From: Gammaproteobacteria bacterium | GTDB taxonomy: Bacteria; Pseudomonadota; Gammaproteobacteria; Coxiellales; Coxiellaceae | Assembly: GCA_030429175.1 (NCBI GenBank) | Contig: JAUIDD010000001.1 | Span: forward strand, 108,268 to 172,267 | Direction: 5' to 3' | Length of the DNA stretch: 64,000 nucleotides | In this document: piece by piece, positions 44,116 through 53,393 of the stretch | How positions within the stretch are numbered: the first letter of the stretch is position 1 | How the letters are laid out: each line of letters opens with the position of its first letter | Program-made: the position numbers and the translations under genes | The notes under the pieces: generated by a model | Seen by the model: only the letters and a program-made list of their open reading frames with translations | What the model was told of the DNA's origin: nothing | Database searches by the model: none

Positions 44116-45252
44116 CTATGTTAATAGCGCTACTAATATACCTTCGTATAATTGTGTTAACTGTTCTATATCAGCGACGGCCATGTTTTCATTGACATGG
44201 TGAATGGATTTATTAATTGCGCCGAGTTCAACAATTTCACAACCGAGATCCGCAATAAAGCGTCCATCTGATGTGCCACCTTTAGTATTGGGGAGTGTAT
44301 CAATCCCACAAATTTCTGCAATGACTTTTTGGCATGCGGGTAGTAGATGTTTTTGTGGGCTATAAAAAGGCTTGCTAGATAGTTGCCAATCGATTTCATA
44401 ACTTAATTCATGTGCATCAAAGATTTCATGTACGCGCTGTTTCAATGTATCTGCATCATTGCACGGTGCGAAGCGAAAGTTAAAGCTAGCTGTGAGCATT
44501 CCTGGAATGACATTAGTAGCACCGGTGTCAGCATTAATGTGATAAATCTGAAAAGAAGTTGGGTCAAAGTGTTCGTTGCCTTGATCCCATTCATGCTGGG
44601 TTAATGTGTCAAGTGCTTTAAAACTACGATGAATGGGATTATCTGCGAGCTGAGGGTAAGCGATGTGACCTTGCTTACCATGCACTTTAAGATTGCCATG
44701 CAGTGAGCCACGTCGTCCTACTTTAACTGAATCGCCAAGTTGTTTATTTGAAGAAGCTTCGCCAATTATACACCAATCGATGTGGATGTTATTGGTTTGG
44801 CAATATTCAACAAGTTTATGTGTGCCATTAATTGCTTCGCCTTCTTCATCACTTGTTATCATAAAAGCGATTGAGCCTTTAGGTTTGGGATGTTTTTCAA
44901 GAAAGCGTTGGCAAGCAATAATCATTGCAGCTAGTGCCGATTTCATATCGGCAGCACCGCGACCGAATAAGTGTTTATCGCGTATGGTTGCTTCAAATGG
45001 TGGGCTAATCCATTGGTGTTCAGGGCCTGGTGGTACAACATCAGTATGACCAGAAAAAACAAGTAACGGGCCTGACTTACCAAGGCGCGCCCAAGTGTTG
45101 GTGACACCACTGTATGAAACATCACAGATATCAAAGCCCATGCCAACTAACAGTTGTCTTAATAATTTTTGACAACCTTTATCATTTGGTGTGATCGATG
45201 GGATATTGATAAGTGTTTTTACCAGTTCAAGAGGTGTGAGGTGTTCCATCAT
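44116..45252 (-). CDS. dapE: Succinyl-diaminopimelate desuccinylase
   Basis: Removes succinate from N-succinyl-diaminopimelate in lysine and peptidoglycan precursor synthesis; a di-zinc M20 peptidase-family enzyme. The 378-residue protein has [11 protein letters not shown] with the first zinc His, GRGAADMKS, the catalytic glutamates in TSDEEGEA, and a C-terminal GGTSDGRF block. Its start overlaps the dapD stop (ATGATG), so the two genes form an operon. Confidence 0.95.
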   Translation of the reverse strand: MMEHLTPLELVKTLINIPSITPNDKGCQKLLRQLLVGMGFDICDVSYSGVTNTWARLGKSGPLLVFSGHTDVVPPGPEHQWISPPFEATIRDKHLFGRGAADMKSALAAMIIACQRFLEKHPKPKGSIAFMITSDEEGEAINGTHKLVEYCQTNNIHIDWCIIGEASSNKQLGDSVKVGRRGSLHGNLKVHGKQGHIAYPQLADNPIHRSFKALDTLTQHEWDQGNEHFDPTSFQIYHINADTGATNVIPGMLTASFNFRFAPCNDADTLKQRVHEIFDAHELSYEIDWQLSSKPFYSPQKHLLPACQKVIAEICGIDTLPNTKGGTSDGRFIADLGCEIVELGAINKSIHHVNENMAVADIEQLTQLYEGILVALLT

Positions 45253-46076
45253 GTGAGCTCACCTCGGAGCAGCTGATTGATCGAAACTTTACTGTGAGTT
45301 TTGGCATCAACTTGTTTCATAATTAAGGCGCAGTAGCTGCTGTATTTACCATTTTTACTTGGTAAGTTGCCAGGAACGACAACTGAGCCTGCTGGTATTT
45401 CACCATAAGTAACTTCATCTTTATGGCGGTCGTAAATGGGTGTGCTTTGTCCGATAAAAACACCCATAGAAATAACGGCATGTTCACGCACAATAACGCC
45501 TTCGACAATTTCTGAGCGTGCACCAATAAAGCAGTTGTCTTCAATGATGGTTGGATTGGCTTGAGGTGGTTCAAGTACACCACCGATACCAACACCCCCA
45601 GACAAATGTACATTTTTTCCTATTTGGGCGCATGCGCCAACGGTGGCCCAGGTGTCGACCATTGTGCCTTCGTCGATATAAGCACCGATGTTCACGTAGC
45701 TTGGCATCAGTACGACGTTTTTTGCGATATAGCTGCCATAGCGTGCATGTGCGGGCGGCGCAACGCGTACACCTTCAGCCTCATATTGTTCTTTGTTATA
45801 GTTGGCAAACTTAAGTGGTACCTTATCGTAAAAAGTCGTGTAACCGGCATCTATGACTGTATTGCTGTGTAATTTGAATGAGAGTAAAACAGCTTGTTTG
45901 ATCCATTGGTGTGTTTTCCATTGACCATTTATTTTTTCTGCGACACGGATTTTGCCAGTATTGAGTAAATCTATGGTTTCAAGAATAGCTTCTTTTAGGG
46001 AGGCGGGTGCTGTTGCATGCGTAAATGTACTTTTCTGTTGAAATCCTGTGCTGATGGTATCTTGAAGCTGTTGCAT
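45249..46076 (-). CDS. dapD: Tetrahydrodipicolinate N-succinyltransferase
   Basis: Acylates tetrahydrodipicolinate with succinyl-CoA, upstream of dapE in lysine/diaminopimelate synthesis. The 275-residue protein has the N-terminal helical domain ([21 protein letters not shown]) and a left-handed beta helix of hexapeptide repeats ([19 protein letters not shown], then [15 protein letters not shown]), a hallmark of DapD. Diaminopimelate synthesis implies peptidoglycan. Confidence 0.96.
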   Translation of the reverse strand: MQQLQDTISTGFQQKSTFTHATAPASLKEAILETIDLLNTGKIRVAEKINGQWKTHQWIKQAVLLSFKLHSNTVIDAGYTTFYDKVPLKFANYNKEQYEAEGVRVAPPAHARYGSYIAKNVVLMPSYVNIGAYIDEGTMVDTWATVGACAQIGKNVHLSGGVGIGGVLEPPQANPTIIEDNCFIGARSEIVEGVIVREHAVISMGVFIGQSTPIYDRHKDEVTYGEIPAGSVVVPGNLPSKNGKYSSYCALIMKQVDAKTHSKVSINQLLRGELT

Positions 46077-46214
46077 GATAAGGTCCTTGGCTATTGTAAA
46101 GCTGAAATTATATAGGTATCGCGCAGATAGGCAAAGCAGAGTATGAATATTTTGGGATTGACGTTTGTTGATTCGATCAGTATGATGCCTAACTCTCAGT
46201 TGTAATGAGAGTTT

Positions 46215-46291
46215 CGGGGTATAGCGCAGTCTGGTAGCGCGCCTGCTTTGGGAGCAGGATGTCGGGGGTTCGAATCCCTCTACCCCGACCA
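46215..46291 (+). tRNA. tRNA-Pro (TGG)
   Basis: A 77-base tRNA starting CGGGGTATAGCGCAG and ending in encoded ACCA. The anticodon loop reads TTTGGGA, giving anticodon TGG (proline CCA). The T arm GGGGGTTCGAATCCC is canonical. It is first in a Pro-Arg-His cluster. Confidence 0.96.
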
Positions 46292-46643
46292 GTCTGGTAG
46301 TAGGTTATTGAAGCTAAGCGGTGCCGGATGAATTTGCGTCATTCGCTGCGAGCCATGGATGCTGAAAGCATAGGCGAGTAGTCTCGGGAAGCTGAGGATT
46401 TTATGGCAAGCGAAGCGTGGGCATAAAATCTATACTCAGCGTCGAGTCACTTGAGAGCTAGTACGAAAGGGAGCCGCGAGGTCCTGAAGTGCTAGTGACG
46501 AGGACGGCCCGAGTAAACATACCGCGGCGTTGGCGAGTCGATTTTAGGCAGGAGCCTAAAATCTATCACGAGGTAGCCGCACCGCGGAGTTTTTGATGGC
46601 ACAAATATTGCTGCTATGTGTGGCTAGTTAGCTTCGAGAATTT
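46292..46643. other. 352-base structured spacer between tRNA genes, no ORF
   Basis: Richer in G and C than its surroundings and packed with inverted repeats. One is GCTGAG (46391-46396) with CTCAGC (46435-46440), enclosing GATTTTATG (46397-46405) with CATAAAATC (46422-46430). Another is a perfect 10-bp hairpin GATTTTAGGC-AGGA-GCCTAAAATC (46540-46563), enclosed by GCGGC/GCCGC pairing. The two inner hairpins are similar, suggesting duplicated modules. Direct repeats GCTAGTnACGA also occur. It may be a noncoding RNA, a processed tRNA spacer, or a nested repeat insertion. Confidence 0.6.
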
Positions 46644-46720
46644 GCGCCTGTAGCTCATTTGGATAGAGCATCGGCCTTCTAAGCCGAGGGTAGCAGGTTC
46701 GAGTCCTGCCAGGCGCGCCA
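46644..46720 (+). tRNA. tRNA-Arg (TCT)
   Basis: A 77-base tRNA starting GCGCCTGTAGCTCA and ending in GCGCGCCA with encoded CCA. The anticodon loop CTTCTAA gives anticodon TCT (arginine AGA). The T arm is GCAGGTTCGAGTCCTGC. Confidence 0.96.
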
Positions 46721-46728
46721 TTTTGTAT

Positions 46729-46805
46729 GGTGGGTGTAGCTCAGTTGGTAGAGCCCCGGGTTGTGATCCCGGTTGTCGTGGGTTCAAGTCCCATCACTCA
46801 CCCCA
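46729..46805 (+). tRNA. tRNA-His (GTG)
   Basis: A 77-base tRNA with an extra 5' G (46729) facing C73, the identity element of tRNA-His. The acceptor GTGGGTG pairs with CACTCAC, and CCA is encoded. The anticodon loop TTGTGAT gives GTG. It is the last gene of the Pro-Arg-His cluster. Confidence 0.96.
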
Positions 46806-46874
46806 TTTCTTGCTTGTCAATAGTGTTTCATTTGTTTAGTATGCGTGTTTAGTCGTAATTATTAGAGTGAGACA

Positions 46875-47189
46875 ATGTCTACAGATCTAATTGATGCGAT
46901 TCGGGTATGCGATGTGGCGAGCGTGTGTGGTTGTTTATTATCGGGCGCGAATCCAAACTTTATTGAAGACAAAGAAGCAATCAGGCCATTGCACCATGCA
47001 GCACAATTTGATAACTGTGAAATTATTGAAATGTTAGTGATAGCTGGCGCTAATGTTTTTTCAAAAACACGCGAGAGATTAACGCCACTTGAAATTGCCT
47101 GCATGCATGAAAATTGGCATGCAGCGGCATTGCTAGCGCATTATCAACAATATCTTTATCTAATATGTCAGTATGCTTATTATCTTTAG
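46875..47189 (+). CDS. Ankyrin-repeat protein, short
   Basis: A 104-residue protein made of about three ankyrin repeats: the LIDAIRVCDVASVCGCLLSG block, then RPLHHAAQFDNCEIIEMLVIAG, then LTPLEIACMHENWHAAALL. The TPLH-like and GAN turns are conserved (GANPNFIEDKEAIRPLHHA). There is no signal peptide. Ankyrin proteins in intracellular bacteria are frequent effectors, but short ones can also be bacterial-side adaptors. Its end overlaps by four bases the convergent decayed helicase-like gene. Confidence 0.8.
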   Translation: MSTDLIDAIRVCDVASVCGCLLSGANPNFIEDKEAIRPLHHAAQFDNCEIIEMLVIAGANVFSKTRERLTPLEIACMHENWHAAALLAHYQQYLYLICQYAYYL

Positions 47190-49544
47190 GTTGGTGAGCT
47201 AGCATGTTGGATATCAGGAATTAAAATTACTTCATCGTGGTTTTTATTGTCACTTTCTTCTGAAGCATTTCTTTGAGTAAAAAAACGTGCTCTTTCAAAA
47301 CATGTATGTTCTATTTTGGCGAGTAATTTTAATTTTTCCTTTTGCCTTTGTGCTTGTTTTTTTCTCTCTGAGATTTTGTTTTCCTTTGTTACGGATTTCT
47401 TATGAACATATTCATTGAGTGTACTTATATCAATATTTTCGGGAGGCTCACCTTCATATAGTATTTCTATGGAAGGTGCAGAGGGTGTTAATAGATCTTG
47501 AAGTTGTATAGATGAGAGTAAGTCAGCGGAACTTTGAGACAATAGCTCTGGATCATCAAATATCAATAGATTTTCTAAGTCGGCCTGACTAAATGGATTT
47601 AATTCTGCTTCAGGTACTAATTGTGTTTCGGGTTGTGCAACAGCGACGGCTTGTTGCGATGCTTCCTGCTCTTCAGCTACCGTTTGCGCTTGTTCGTCTT
47701 CTTGTTGACGGCGTAATAGTAATTCTTCTCTAAGTGTATCACCATGTTCTTCAAAGGTGCGTACAGTTTCGATGGTGTCGATAAACAATTGTCGCAGTAG
47801 TGCGGTTGGCTTTTGTAGGGTGTCTATATCCATAGTTAAAATAGTAGTATTTGCACTACTGGTGTGATGGGCGCTTGTTGTCGTACTACGCCGGTAGAGT
47901 AGGTTGTGCATTAAATTGTGGCATTTGTTAATGCGTTTAATGGCGTTCGATAGTTTTGTATTTTTGTAATGTTTTTTAGGGCTGCTATCTGTTGCCTCAT
48001 CTTCGCTAAAGTCTATATCTTCAACTTCTTCAGCTTCACTATCATCATCTTCACGTGATGGTAGTGGTAATTCGCCGATTTTCTTCAAGGCTTGCATCAC
48101 GTGTGAAAAACGATTGATGATACGATCGAGTTTTTGAGTAAGTTTTATTTGAATAATTGAGTTAATCGCAGATGATTCGCTTGATGTAGGTGACCCTAGT
48201 CCAGAATCATTGTCTTCGGCAGAGCTCACGCTACTACATGCCGATGAGCGTTGTCGTTTATAACCTCGTGTGACTTGTATGGCTTTATATTCCGATAAAG
48301 AAAATGAAAATTGTGTCGTCATATTACTAAACTGGCTTAAGATCTCTTGTAAGTCATCAAGGATGTCGCTGAGTTGTTGTGGATTGAGCTTATCATTTTC
48401 ACTACTATTTTCGGCAGTTCTTTGTGCCTGTGTATAAGCGTCATAACGAGCACTGAAATTTTGCCAAGTAAGTGATTTCTTGAATAAAGCGCTAAAACGT
48501 GTTGCACCTTCAACCTCAATTTCATTGAGGATAGGTACGTTATCATCGCGTGCTTCTATTGGATCTAGGTTTTGATCCATCTCTCCTTTGATGGCTTCGC
48601 TGTAATGACGCATACCTTTGAGGTTGTAATTTATTGATATAATAGTCGCTAATTTTTTGCCGATGTGTGTGCGTGTGCCGCGAAAAGTGTGCATGTGCTC
48701 GCTGTAAGTTATGTGCTTCGTCGAATATGGCTAGCTTAATTTGATCAAAAGGAAGTTTCTTAATGATGGAATCTTTTGTGTAAGTGGTGGATGCAGCAAG
48801 AGATACGGCTTGATAGCTGGTAACATAATAATCGGCAGTGGGAATACGCTCTTTTGCTTGGCGACTGTTTAAGAATAAATGTGATTTTTTTTCACCGAGT
48901 GCTTTCTTAATTAACGACAGGTCTTCTTCGATGTTTTTTTCTTCTGCACTCAATTCTAGTTGTTGTGCACGAGAAACTGCTTGATTACCGAGTGAGTTTT
49001 TAGGCACGAGTAATAACGTTTTTTGATTAAATAAATAGGAAATCAATAAAAATAATACTGTTTTACCTGTTCCTGTGGGTAGCTCAGCCACAAAATTTTT
49101 GTGTCCACCAACGACGCCTAAAAAAAACTGTACGATTCTGAGCAATTGATAAGGACGATTAATTGGGTTTGAGTCGCCAAGCTTAATCAGATGACTCAGG
49201 TGCTCTTTAAAGCATTGCAAGTCTGGTTTATGTGATACATCAATGCTATCTACAGCATTTTGAAGTATGCGATATCGTGTGCTATTGTCTTGTGCATAAA
49301 AGCTTTCATCATCTAGTTTTGTTTCTAAAACGGCACGTTCTAAAGCAGTGCTTCTTGAAAGATCTTCACCTTCTTCAACGTCATAAATCTCCCACTCATC
49401 ATCACTCTCTTCCGAGTCAGAGTGAGGTGCTGGTCGTTTTTTTGATGTTTTTGCTGTGGCGTTGAGTGCGTCATTGTTGTCTTTAGCTTCTGCGGCTTCC
49501 CTCATTTCTTTTTCCTGCGTCTTCCATAAGAATATTAAATTCAT
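47186..49544 (-). pseudogene. Frameshifted DEAH helicase-like protein (putative effector)
   Basis: Two overlapping minus-strand reading frames (48543-49544 and 47186-48694) look like one gene split by a single frameshift near 48600-48690, in or after a CA-rich tract. The first part has an acidic N-terminus with the basic cluster SKKRPAP, then helicase motifs: Walker A ELPTGTGKT, LLLVPKNSLG, TSYQAVS and Walker B AIFDEAHNL. The second part continues with MRHYSEAIKGEMDQNLDP and a long, acidic, low-complexity region. No helicase C-terminal motifs (VI) are visible. ATG 49505, with AGGA upstream, is a likely start. A sequencing error is possible. Confidence 0.65.
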
Positions 49545-49612
49545 TTAATATTTAGCATGCAGATCATCAGTGGTTTTTGATCATTAATCAAGATGCGAGA
49601 GATAAAGGATTT

Positions 49613-49688
49613 TGGTGGGTTGTCGGGGGCTCGAACCCCGGACCCGCGGATTAAGAGTCCGCTGCTCTACCAACTGAGCTAACAACCC
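49613..49688 (-). tRNA. tRNA-Lys (CTT)
   Basis: A 76-base tRNA: acceptor GGGTTGT with ACAACCC, discriminator A and encoded CCA. The anticodon loop CTCTTAA gives anticodon CTT (lysine AAG). Its first 19 bases plus one upstream base recur exactly at 49823-49842. Confidence 0.96.
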
Positions 49689-49719
49689 ACATCAAATAAA
49701 CTCAACATCTGCCGAGAAA

Positions 49720-49822
49720 CCATCCATGGTGCACACGCCGGCCCAGACTCGAAAAAGCTGCGCTACTCGCTCGCTTTTCTCCATGTCTGGTCGCTTGTAG
49801 TGATCGACGATCACTGACAAGC
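49720..49822. repeat. tRNA-adjacent hairpin element, copy B
   Basis: Located 5' of tRNA-Lys. It carries the same ordered blocks as copy A: CATCCATG, CCGGCCCAGACT, CTGCGC, ACTCGC, and TCCATGTCTGGTCG. The inner stem is here GAAAAAGC / GCTTTTC instead of CAACG / CGTTG. A second hairpin (GCTTGT-AGTGATC / GATCACT-ACAAGC) follows at about 49791-49822. Confidence 0.7.
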
Positions 49823-49842
49823 CCAACTGAGCTAACAACCCA
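49823..49842 (-). repeat. 20-base copy of the tRNA-Lys 5' end
   Basis: Identical over 20 bases to 49670-49689, covering the acceptor strand and D arm of tRNA-Lys. The two copies flank the 133-base stretch holding copy B. This is what an insertion into a tRNA gene, or a deleted tandem tRNA, would leave. Confidence 0.85.
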
Positions 49843-49952
49843 TCTCAACGAAGGTCATTATATTAGCTTAACATTTTGAATAAGTGAAGCTTGCTGGTAT
49901 TGTGATTCTCATTTAGACGAGACATAATGCCTTTGCTAATGAGTGAGGTGTT

Positions 49953-50552
49953 ATGTTTTGTTTTAAACTCGGTGTGTTAATCTGTTTGGTTGTGGTGTCA
50001 TTTTCGGCGGCTGCGGTGTCATATACTACAAAAGTGAATGTCTGTTTTACGCCGCAGCAGTATTGTCGTGGTAAGATTTTAAGATTAATTTACAGTGCAA
50101 AACAGTCAATTAAAGTTCAGGCTTATTCTTTTACTTCATTTAAAATAGCTAACGCATTGGTGAAAATGAAAGAAAAGGGAGTTGATGTGCAGGTTTTGAT
50201 GGATAAGAGTCAATTTATCTGTAAAAAATATTCGATGCGAGGTTATTTGATTCGCCATGGTGTGCCCGTGTGGAATGATTATCAGCCTAGAATTGCACAT
50301 AATAAGATTCTCATTATTGATAATCAGATAGTTGAAACGGGTTCTTATAATTTTACTAAAGCTGCACAGCAATATAATAGTGAAAATATTGTGGTGATAC
50401 GTAGCCATGAAATTGCGCATCAGTTTATGCAAAATTGGTTGAAGCGGCGCGATCAATCTCGGCGTATGCGCACTCAACATTGTACGCTTGCACACAATAG
50501 TCAGCATTTTCACCAAGTTAACGTTCAAAAATTGGTAAAGCAACTGATATAG
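49953..50552 (+). CDS. Phospholipase D-like nuclease, exported
   Basis: A 199-residue protein with a signal peptide (hydrophobic residues about 5-21) and one PLD catalytic motif: His116, Lys118 and Asp123 in HNKILIID, followed by GSYNFTKAAQQYNSEN. Single-HKD proteins of this size act as dimers and are typically Nuc-type endonucleases; a conjugation/type IV secretion-linked PLD nuclease is another option. No transfer genes are nearby. Confidence 0.85.
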   Translation: MFCFKLGVLICLVVVSFSAAAVSYTTKVNVCFTPQQYCRGKILRLIYSAKQSIKVQAYSFTSFKIANALVKMKEKGVDVQVLMDKSQFICKKYSMRGYLIRHGVPVWNDYQPRIAHNKILIIDNQIVETGSYNFTKAAQQYNSENIVVIRSHEIAHQFMQNWLKRRDQSRRMRTQHCTLAHNSQHFHQVNVQKLVKQLI

Positions 50553-50559
50553 TGGCAAA

Positions 50560-51696
50560 ATGGTAGCTATGTCTAATGATCATTTAACAGCCGCGTTTAG
50601 TTTAGAGGAAGATGGCAAGATGCTTAAGTGTCATGGCTGTTGGACGATTGCAAATGTCAAACAACTTGCCGATAAGCTCAAATCTCTTGGGCGTGACACT
50701 GATCTGGTTGTAGCTATCGATGGTAGTGATGTTTCTGGATTCGATAGTGCCGGTGCATTATTGCTCAATGAGATCATTCAAAAGGTCAATGGAGATCATC
50801 AATCGGTTCAGGTGACCGGGTTGAAGAAGCGCTATGATGCGCTCTATAAAGCAGTGGTTAAGCGTTATGCTGATGCCAAAGCAGCTGAGTTGCCACCGCA
50901 TCGAGGGCAGTTGTATCAGATTGGTGTTAATGCTATTGCCAAATTGAATCAAATTATTGACTTTATCAATTTTACTGGTGAATTAGTGGTCTTGTGGTGT
51001 AAAGCTATTATGAGGCCGCGTACGTTTTCGTGGCGTGATTTGATGGCAGTAATCGAAGAAACGGGTTATCGTGCGTTGGGTATAGTGGGTTTAATGGCGT
51101 TTTTGATAGGTATTGTTTTAGCATATCAGCTGGCAGTACAGTTGCGACAATATGGTGCCAATATTTTTATTGTAGATACAACTGGTATTGCCATTGTACG
51201 TGAATTTTCACCACTCATTACAGCAATTATTATGGCAGGGCGTACAAGTACCGCATTTACTGCGCTCATTGGTACGATGAAGGTAAATGAAGAAATCGAT
51301 GCCTTGCGTACCATGGGCATTCAACCAGTTCAGCGATTGGTTTTGCCACGTATTACAGCGTTAATTATTACTTTGCCTTTATTAGTTGTATGGGCGGATA
51401 TTTTTGGTGTGTTTGGCAGTATGGTTATGGCTAAGAATATTTTAAGCATCAGTTATCATACGTTTTTAGAACGGTTCGATGTGGCAGTCAGTTTACGTCA
51501 CTATGTTTTAGGTTTGATAAAGACACCGGTATTTGCTTTGATTATTGCAGGTGTGGGCTGTTTTCAGGGCTTTGCTGTTGGCACTAGTGCTGAAAGTGTT
51601 GGTAAGCAAACAACAAAAGCAGCAGTGCAATCAATTTTTTTGATTATTATTGCTGATGCGTTATTTTCAGTAATTTTTAACTTGATGGATCTTTGA
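50560..51696 (+). CDS. mlaE: MlaE-type lipid ABC transporter permease with N-terminal STAS domain
   Basis: Inner-membrane permease of a phospholipid transport (Mla/Mce) system. Residues about 1-100 form a STAS domain (VVAIDGSDVSGFDSAGALLL), the role MlaB plays as a separate subunit in E. coli. The remainder is the MlaE core with ALGIVGLMAFLIGIVLAYQ, AGRTSTAFTALIGTMKVNEE and several membrane helices. This MlaB-MlaE fusion is known in other bacteria. ATG 50569 is an alternative start. It begins eight bases after the nuclease gene. Confidence 0.92.
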   Translation: MVAMSNDHLTAAFSLEEDGKMLKCHGCWTIANVKQLADKLKSLGRDTDLVVAIDGSDVSGFDSAGALLLNEIIQKVNGDHQSVQVTGLKKRYDALYKAVVKRYADAKAAELPPHRGQLYQIGVNAIAKLNQIIDFINFTGELVVLWCKAIMRPRTFSWRDLMAVIEETGYRALGIVGLMAFLIGIVLAYQLAVQLRQYGANIFIVDTTGIAIVREFSPLITAIIMAGRTSTAFTALIGTMKVNEEIDALRTMGIQPVQRLVLPRITALIITLPLLVVWADIFGVFGSMVMAKNILSISYHTFLERFDVAVSLRHYVLGLIKTPVFALIIAGVGCFQGFAVGTSAESVGKQTTKAAVQSIFLIIIADALFSVIFNLMDL

Positions 51697-51697
51697 G

Positions 51698-52462
51698 ATG
51701 ACGATGCAGCAGCCAACGATTCAAGTTACAGGTCTTAAGAATTATTTGGGTAATCGTTGGGTACACGATGGCTTGAATTTTGAAATTAATGAAAATGAAA
51801 TTGTCGCCATTATTGGTGCCAGTGGATGTGGTAAAACAACATTGCTACGTTCGATTTTGATGTTGAATACACAGACGGCTGGTGATATCGAAGTTTTTGG
51901 GATTAACACTCTAACAGCATCTTTTGAACAGCGTATGTTGATTCGACGTCGTTGGGGGGTTATGTTTCAAAGTGCAGCATTGTTTAGTTCATTTACACTA
52001 CTTGAAAATGTGATTTTTCCGATGCATGAGTTAACAAACTTAAGTCGCCAGATGAAAAAGGAATTAGCTCAATTGAAAATTGAATTATCTGGTCTAGAGC
52101 CTGATGCCGCTTTAAAATATCCCTCAGAGCTCAGTGGTGGTATGAAAAAGCGGGCGGCACTCGCACGTGCGATTGCAGTAGATCCAGAGTTACTTTTTTT
52201 AGATGAACCAACAGCTGGCTTGGATCCTAAATCTGCTGGCGAGTTGGATGACTTGGTCTTGGAGATGCGCGAAAACTTAGGTCTTACATTTGTGATAGTT
52301 ACACATGATCTCGATACGTTATGGCGTGTACCAGATCGTGTTATGTTTATCGGTGACGGCAAGGTATTAGCTTTAATGCCAATGCAGGAACTGGTTAAAC
52401 AGACGCATCCTTTAATTCGTGGCTATTTTAGTGGGCCACGTCATCAGCGCTGGGAGCGATAA
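51698..52462 (+). CDS. mlaF: Mla/Mce lipid transporter ATP-binding protein
   Basis: ATPase of the lipid transport system. The 254-residue protein has Walker A GASGCGKTT near residue 44, Q-loop MFQSAALFSSF, signature LSGGMKKR, Walker B LLFLDEPTAGLDP, and the C-terminal loop that contacts MlaB-type STAS domains. It starts one base after mlaE. Confidence 0.93.
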   Translation: MTMQQPTIQVTGLKNYLGNRWVHDGLNFEINENEIVAIIGASGCGKTTLLRSILMLNTQTAGDIEVFGINTLTASFEQRMLIRRRWGVMFQSAALFSSFTLLENVIFPMHELTNLSRQMKKELAQLKIELSGLEPDAALKYPSELSGGMKKRAALARAIAVDPELLFLDEPTAGLDPKSAGELDDLVLEMRENLGLTFVIVTHDLDTLWRVPDRVMFIGDGKVLALMPMQELVKQTHPLIRGYFSGPRHQRWER

Positions 52463-52463
52463 A

Positions 52464-53393
52464 ATGGGCAGTAAATTTAGTTATACAGCAGTTGGTGCCT
52501 TCGTAGTGTGCTTGGTGGTTGCCGCGTTTGCCATATTTTTTTGGTTAGCATTGCGCAAACACGATGAGCAATATACACAGTATGTTGTCTTTTTGCATGA
52601 AGAAGTGGCAGGCTTAAGTGTGCAGGGTACGGTGCGTTATAATGGTGTGCCCATTGGTTATGTGAAGTCGATTGGGTTAGTGCCAAGCAATCCTCAGTTA
52701 GTTAAAGTTATTTTGAATATCGAATCGGGTACGCCTATTAATACCTCAACAGTGGCAACACTGATGTCTCAAGGTATTACTGGTGTTGACTATATTGGAT
52801 TGCAATCTGAAAAAGTTAATGCACCACCGCTTGAAAAGCATGCTGGAGAAGATTATCCAGTGATTGCATCTAAACCTTCCCTGTTAATGCAGTTAAGTGA
52901 AGTAATGCCTAAAATTACAGGTAAAATCACAGAGCTTAGTGACAGTGTAACTCAATTATTTGACGAAAATAATCTGAAATCTATTTCAGAAACATTAAAG
53001 AATTTGCAAGTATTTACAAATACACTTAAAAATAATACCAACAAAATCAATGCTAGTATGACGTCACTGCAAAAAATCTTGATGCGCGGTCAGATAATGG
53101 CAGATAAGTTACCCAGTTTAGTGGATACAACATCTGTTACAATGAAACAGCTTAAAACGACAGCGGCCACATTTAATACCACTGCAGAAACGGCGACACA
53201 CACGCTTAAGGCAGGGCAAGCAGCAGTTGATGGTTTTGCGACACAGCTGGTGCCAGCTGCGCAGCAAGTATTACAGCGTTTGGGTAATGTTGTTGTGAAC
53301 TTAACGTCCATTAGCAATCAATTAAAACGTGACCCTGCAATGCTTGTACGTGGTACCAAGCCACTACCCCCAGGACCTGGAGAGAAGCGATGA
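52464..53393 (+). CDS. mlaD: MlaD/MCE-domain protein
   Basis: Lipid-binding MCE protein anchored by one N-terminal helix (residues about 7-30). The 309-residue protein contains one MCE domain (GLSVQGTVRYNGVPIGYV) and then long helices (ITELSDSVTQLFDENNLK onward) that may form a channel or needle across the periplasm, more extended than E. coli MlaD (183). ATG 52464, one base after the mlaF stop, is the start; an earlier one lies in mlaF. Confidence 0.92.
   Translation: MGSKFSYTAVGAFVVCLVVAAFAIFFWLALRKHDEQYTQYVVFLHEEVAGLSVQGTVRYNGVPIGYVKSIGLVPSNPQLVKVILNIESGTPINTSTVATLMSQGITGVDYIGLQSEKVNAPPLEKHAGEDYPVIASKPSLLMQLSEVMPKITGKITELSDSVTQLFDENNLKSISETLKNLQVFTNTLKNNTNKINASMTSLQKILMRGQIMADKLPSLVDTTSVTMKQLKTTAATFNTTAETATHTLKAGQAAVDGFATQLVPAAQQVLQRLGNVVVNLTSISNQLKRDPAMLVRGTKPLPPGPGEKR

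Noticed and set aside
45551..45872. Plus-strand frames opposite dapD
   Set aside because: They are complements of the hexapeptide-repeat region and have no start signals or domain.
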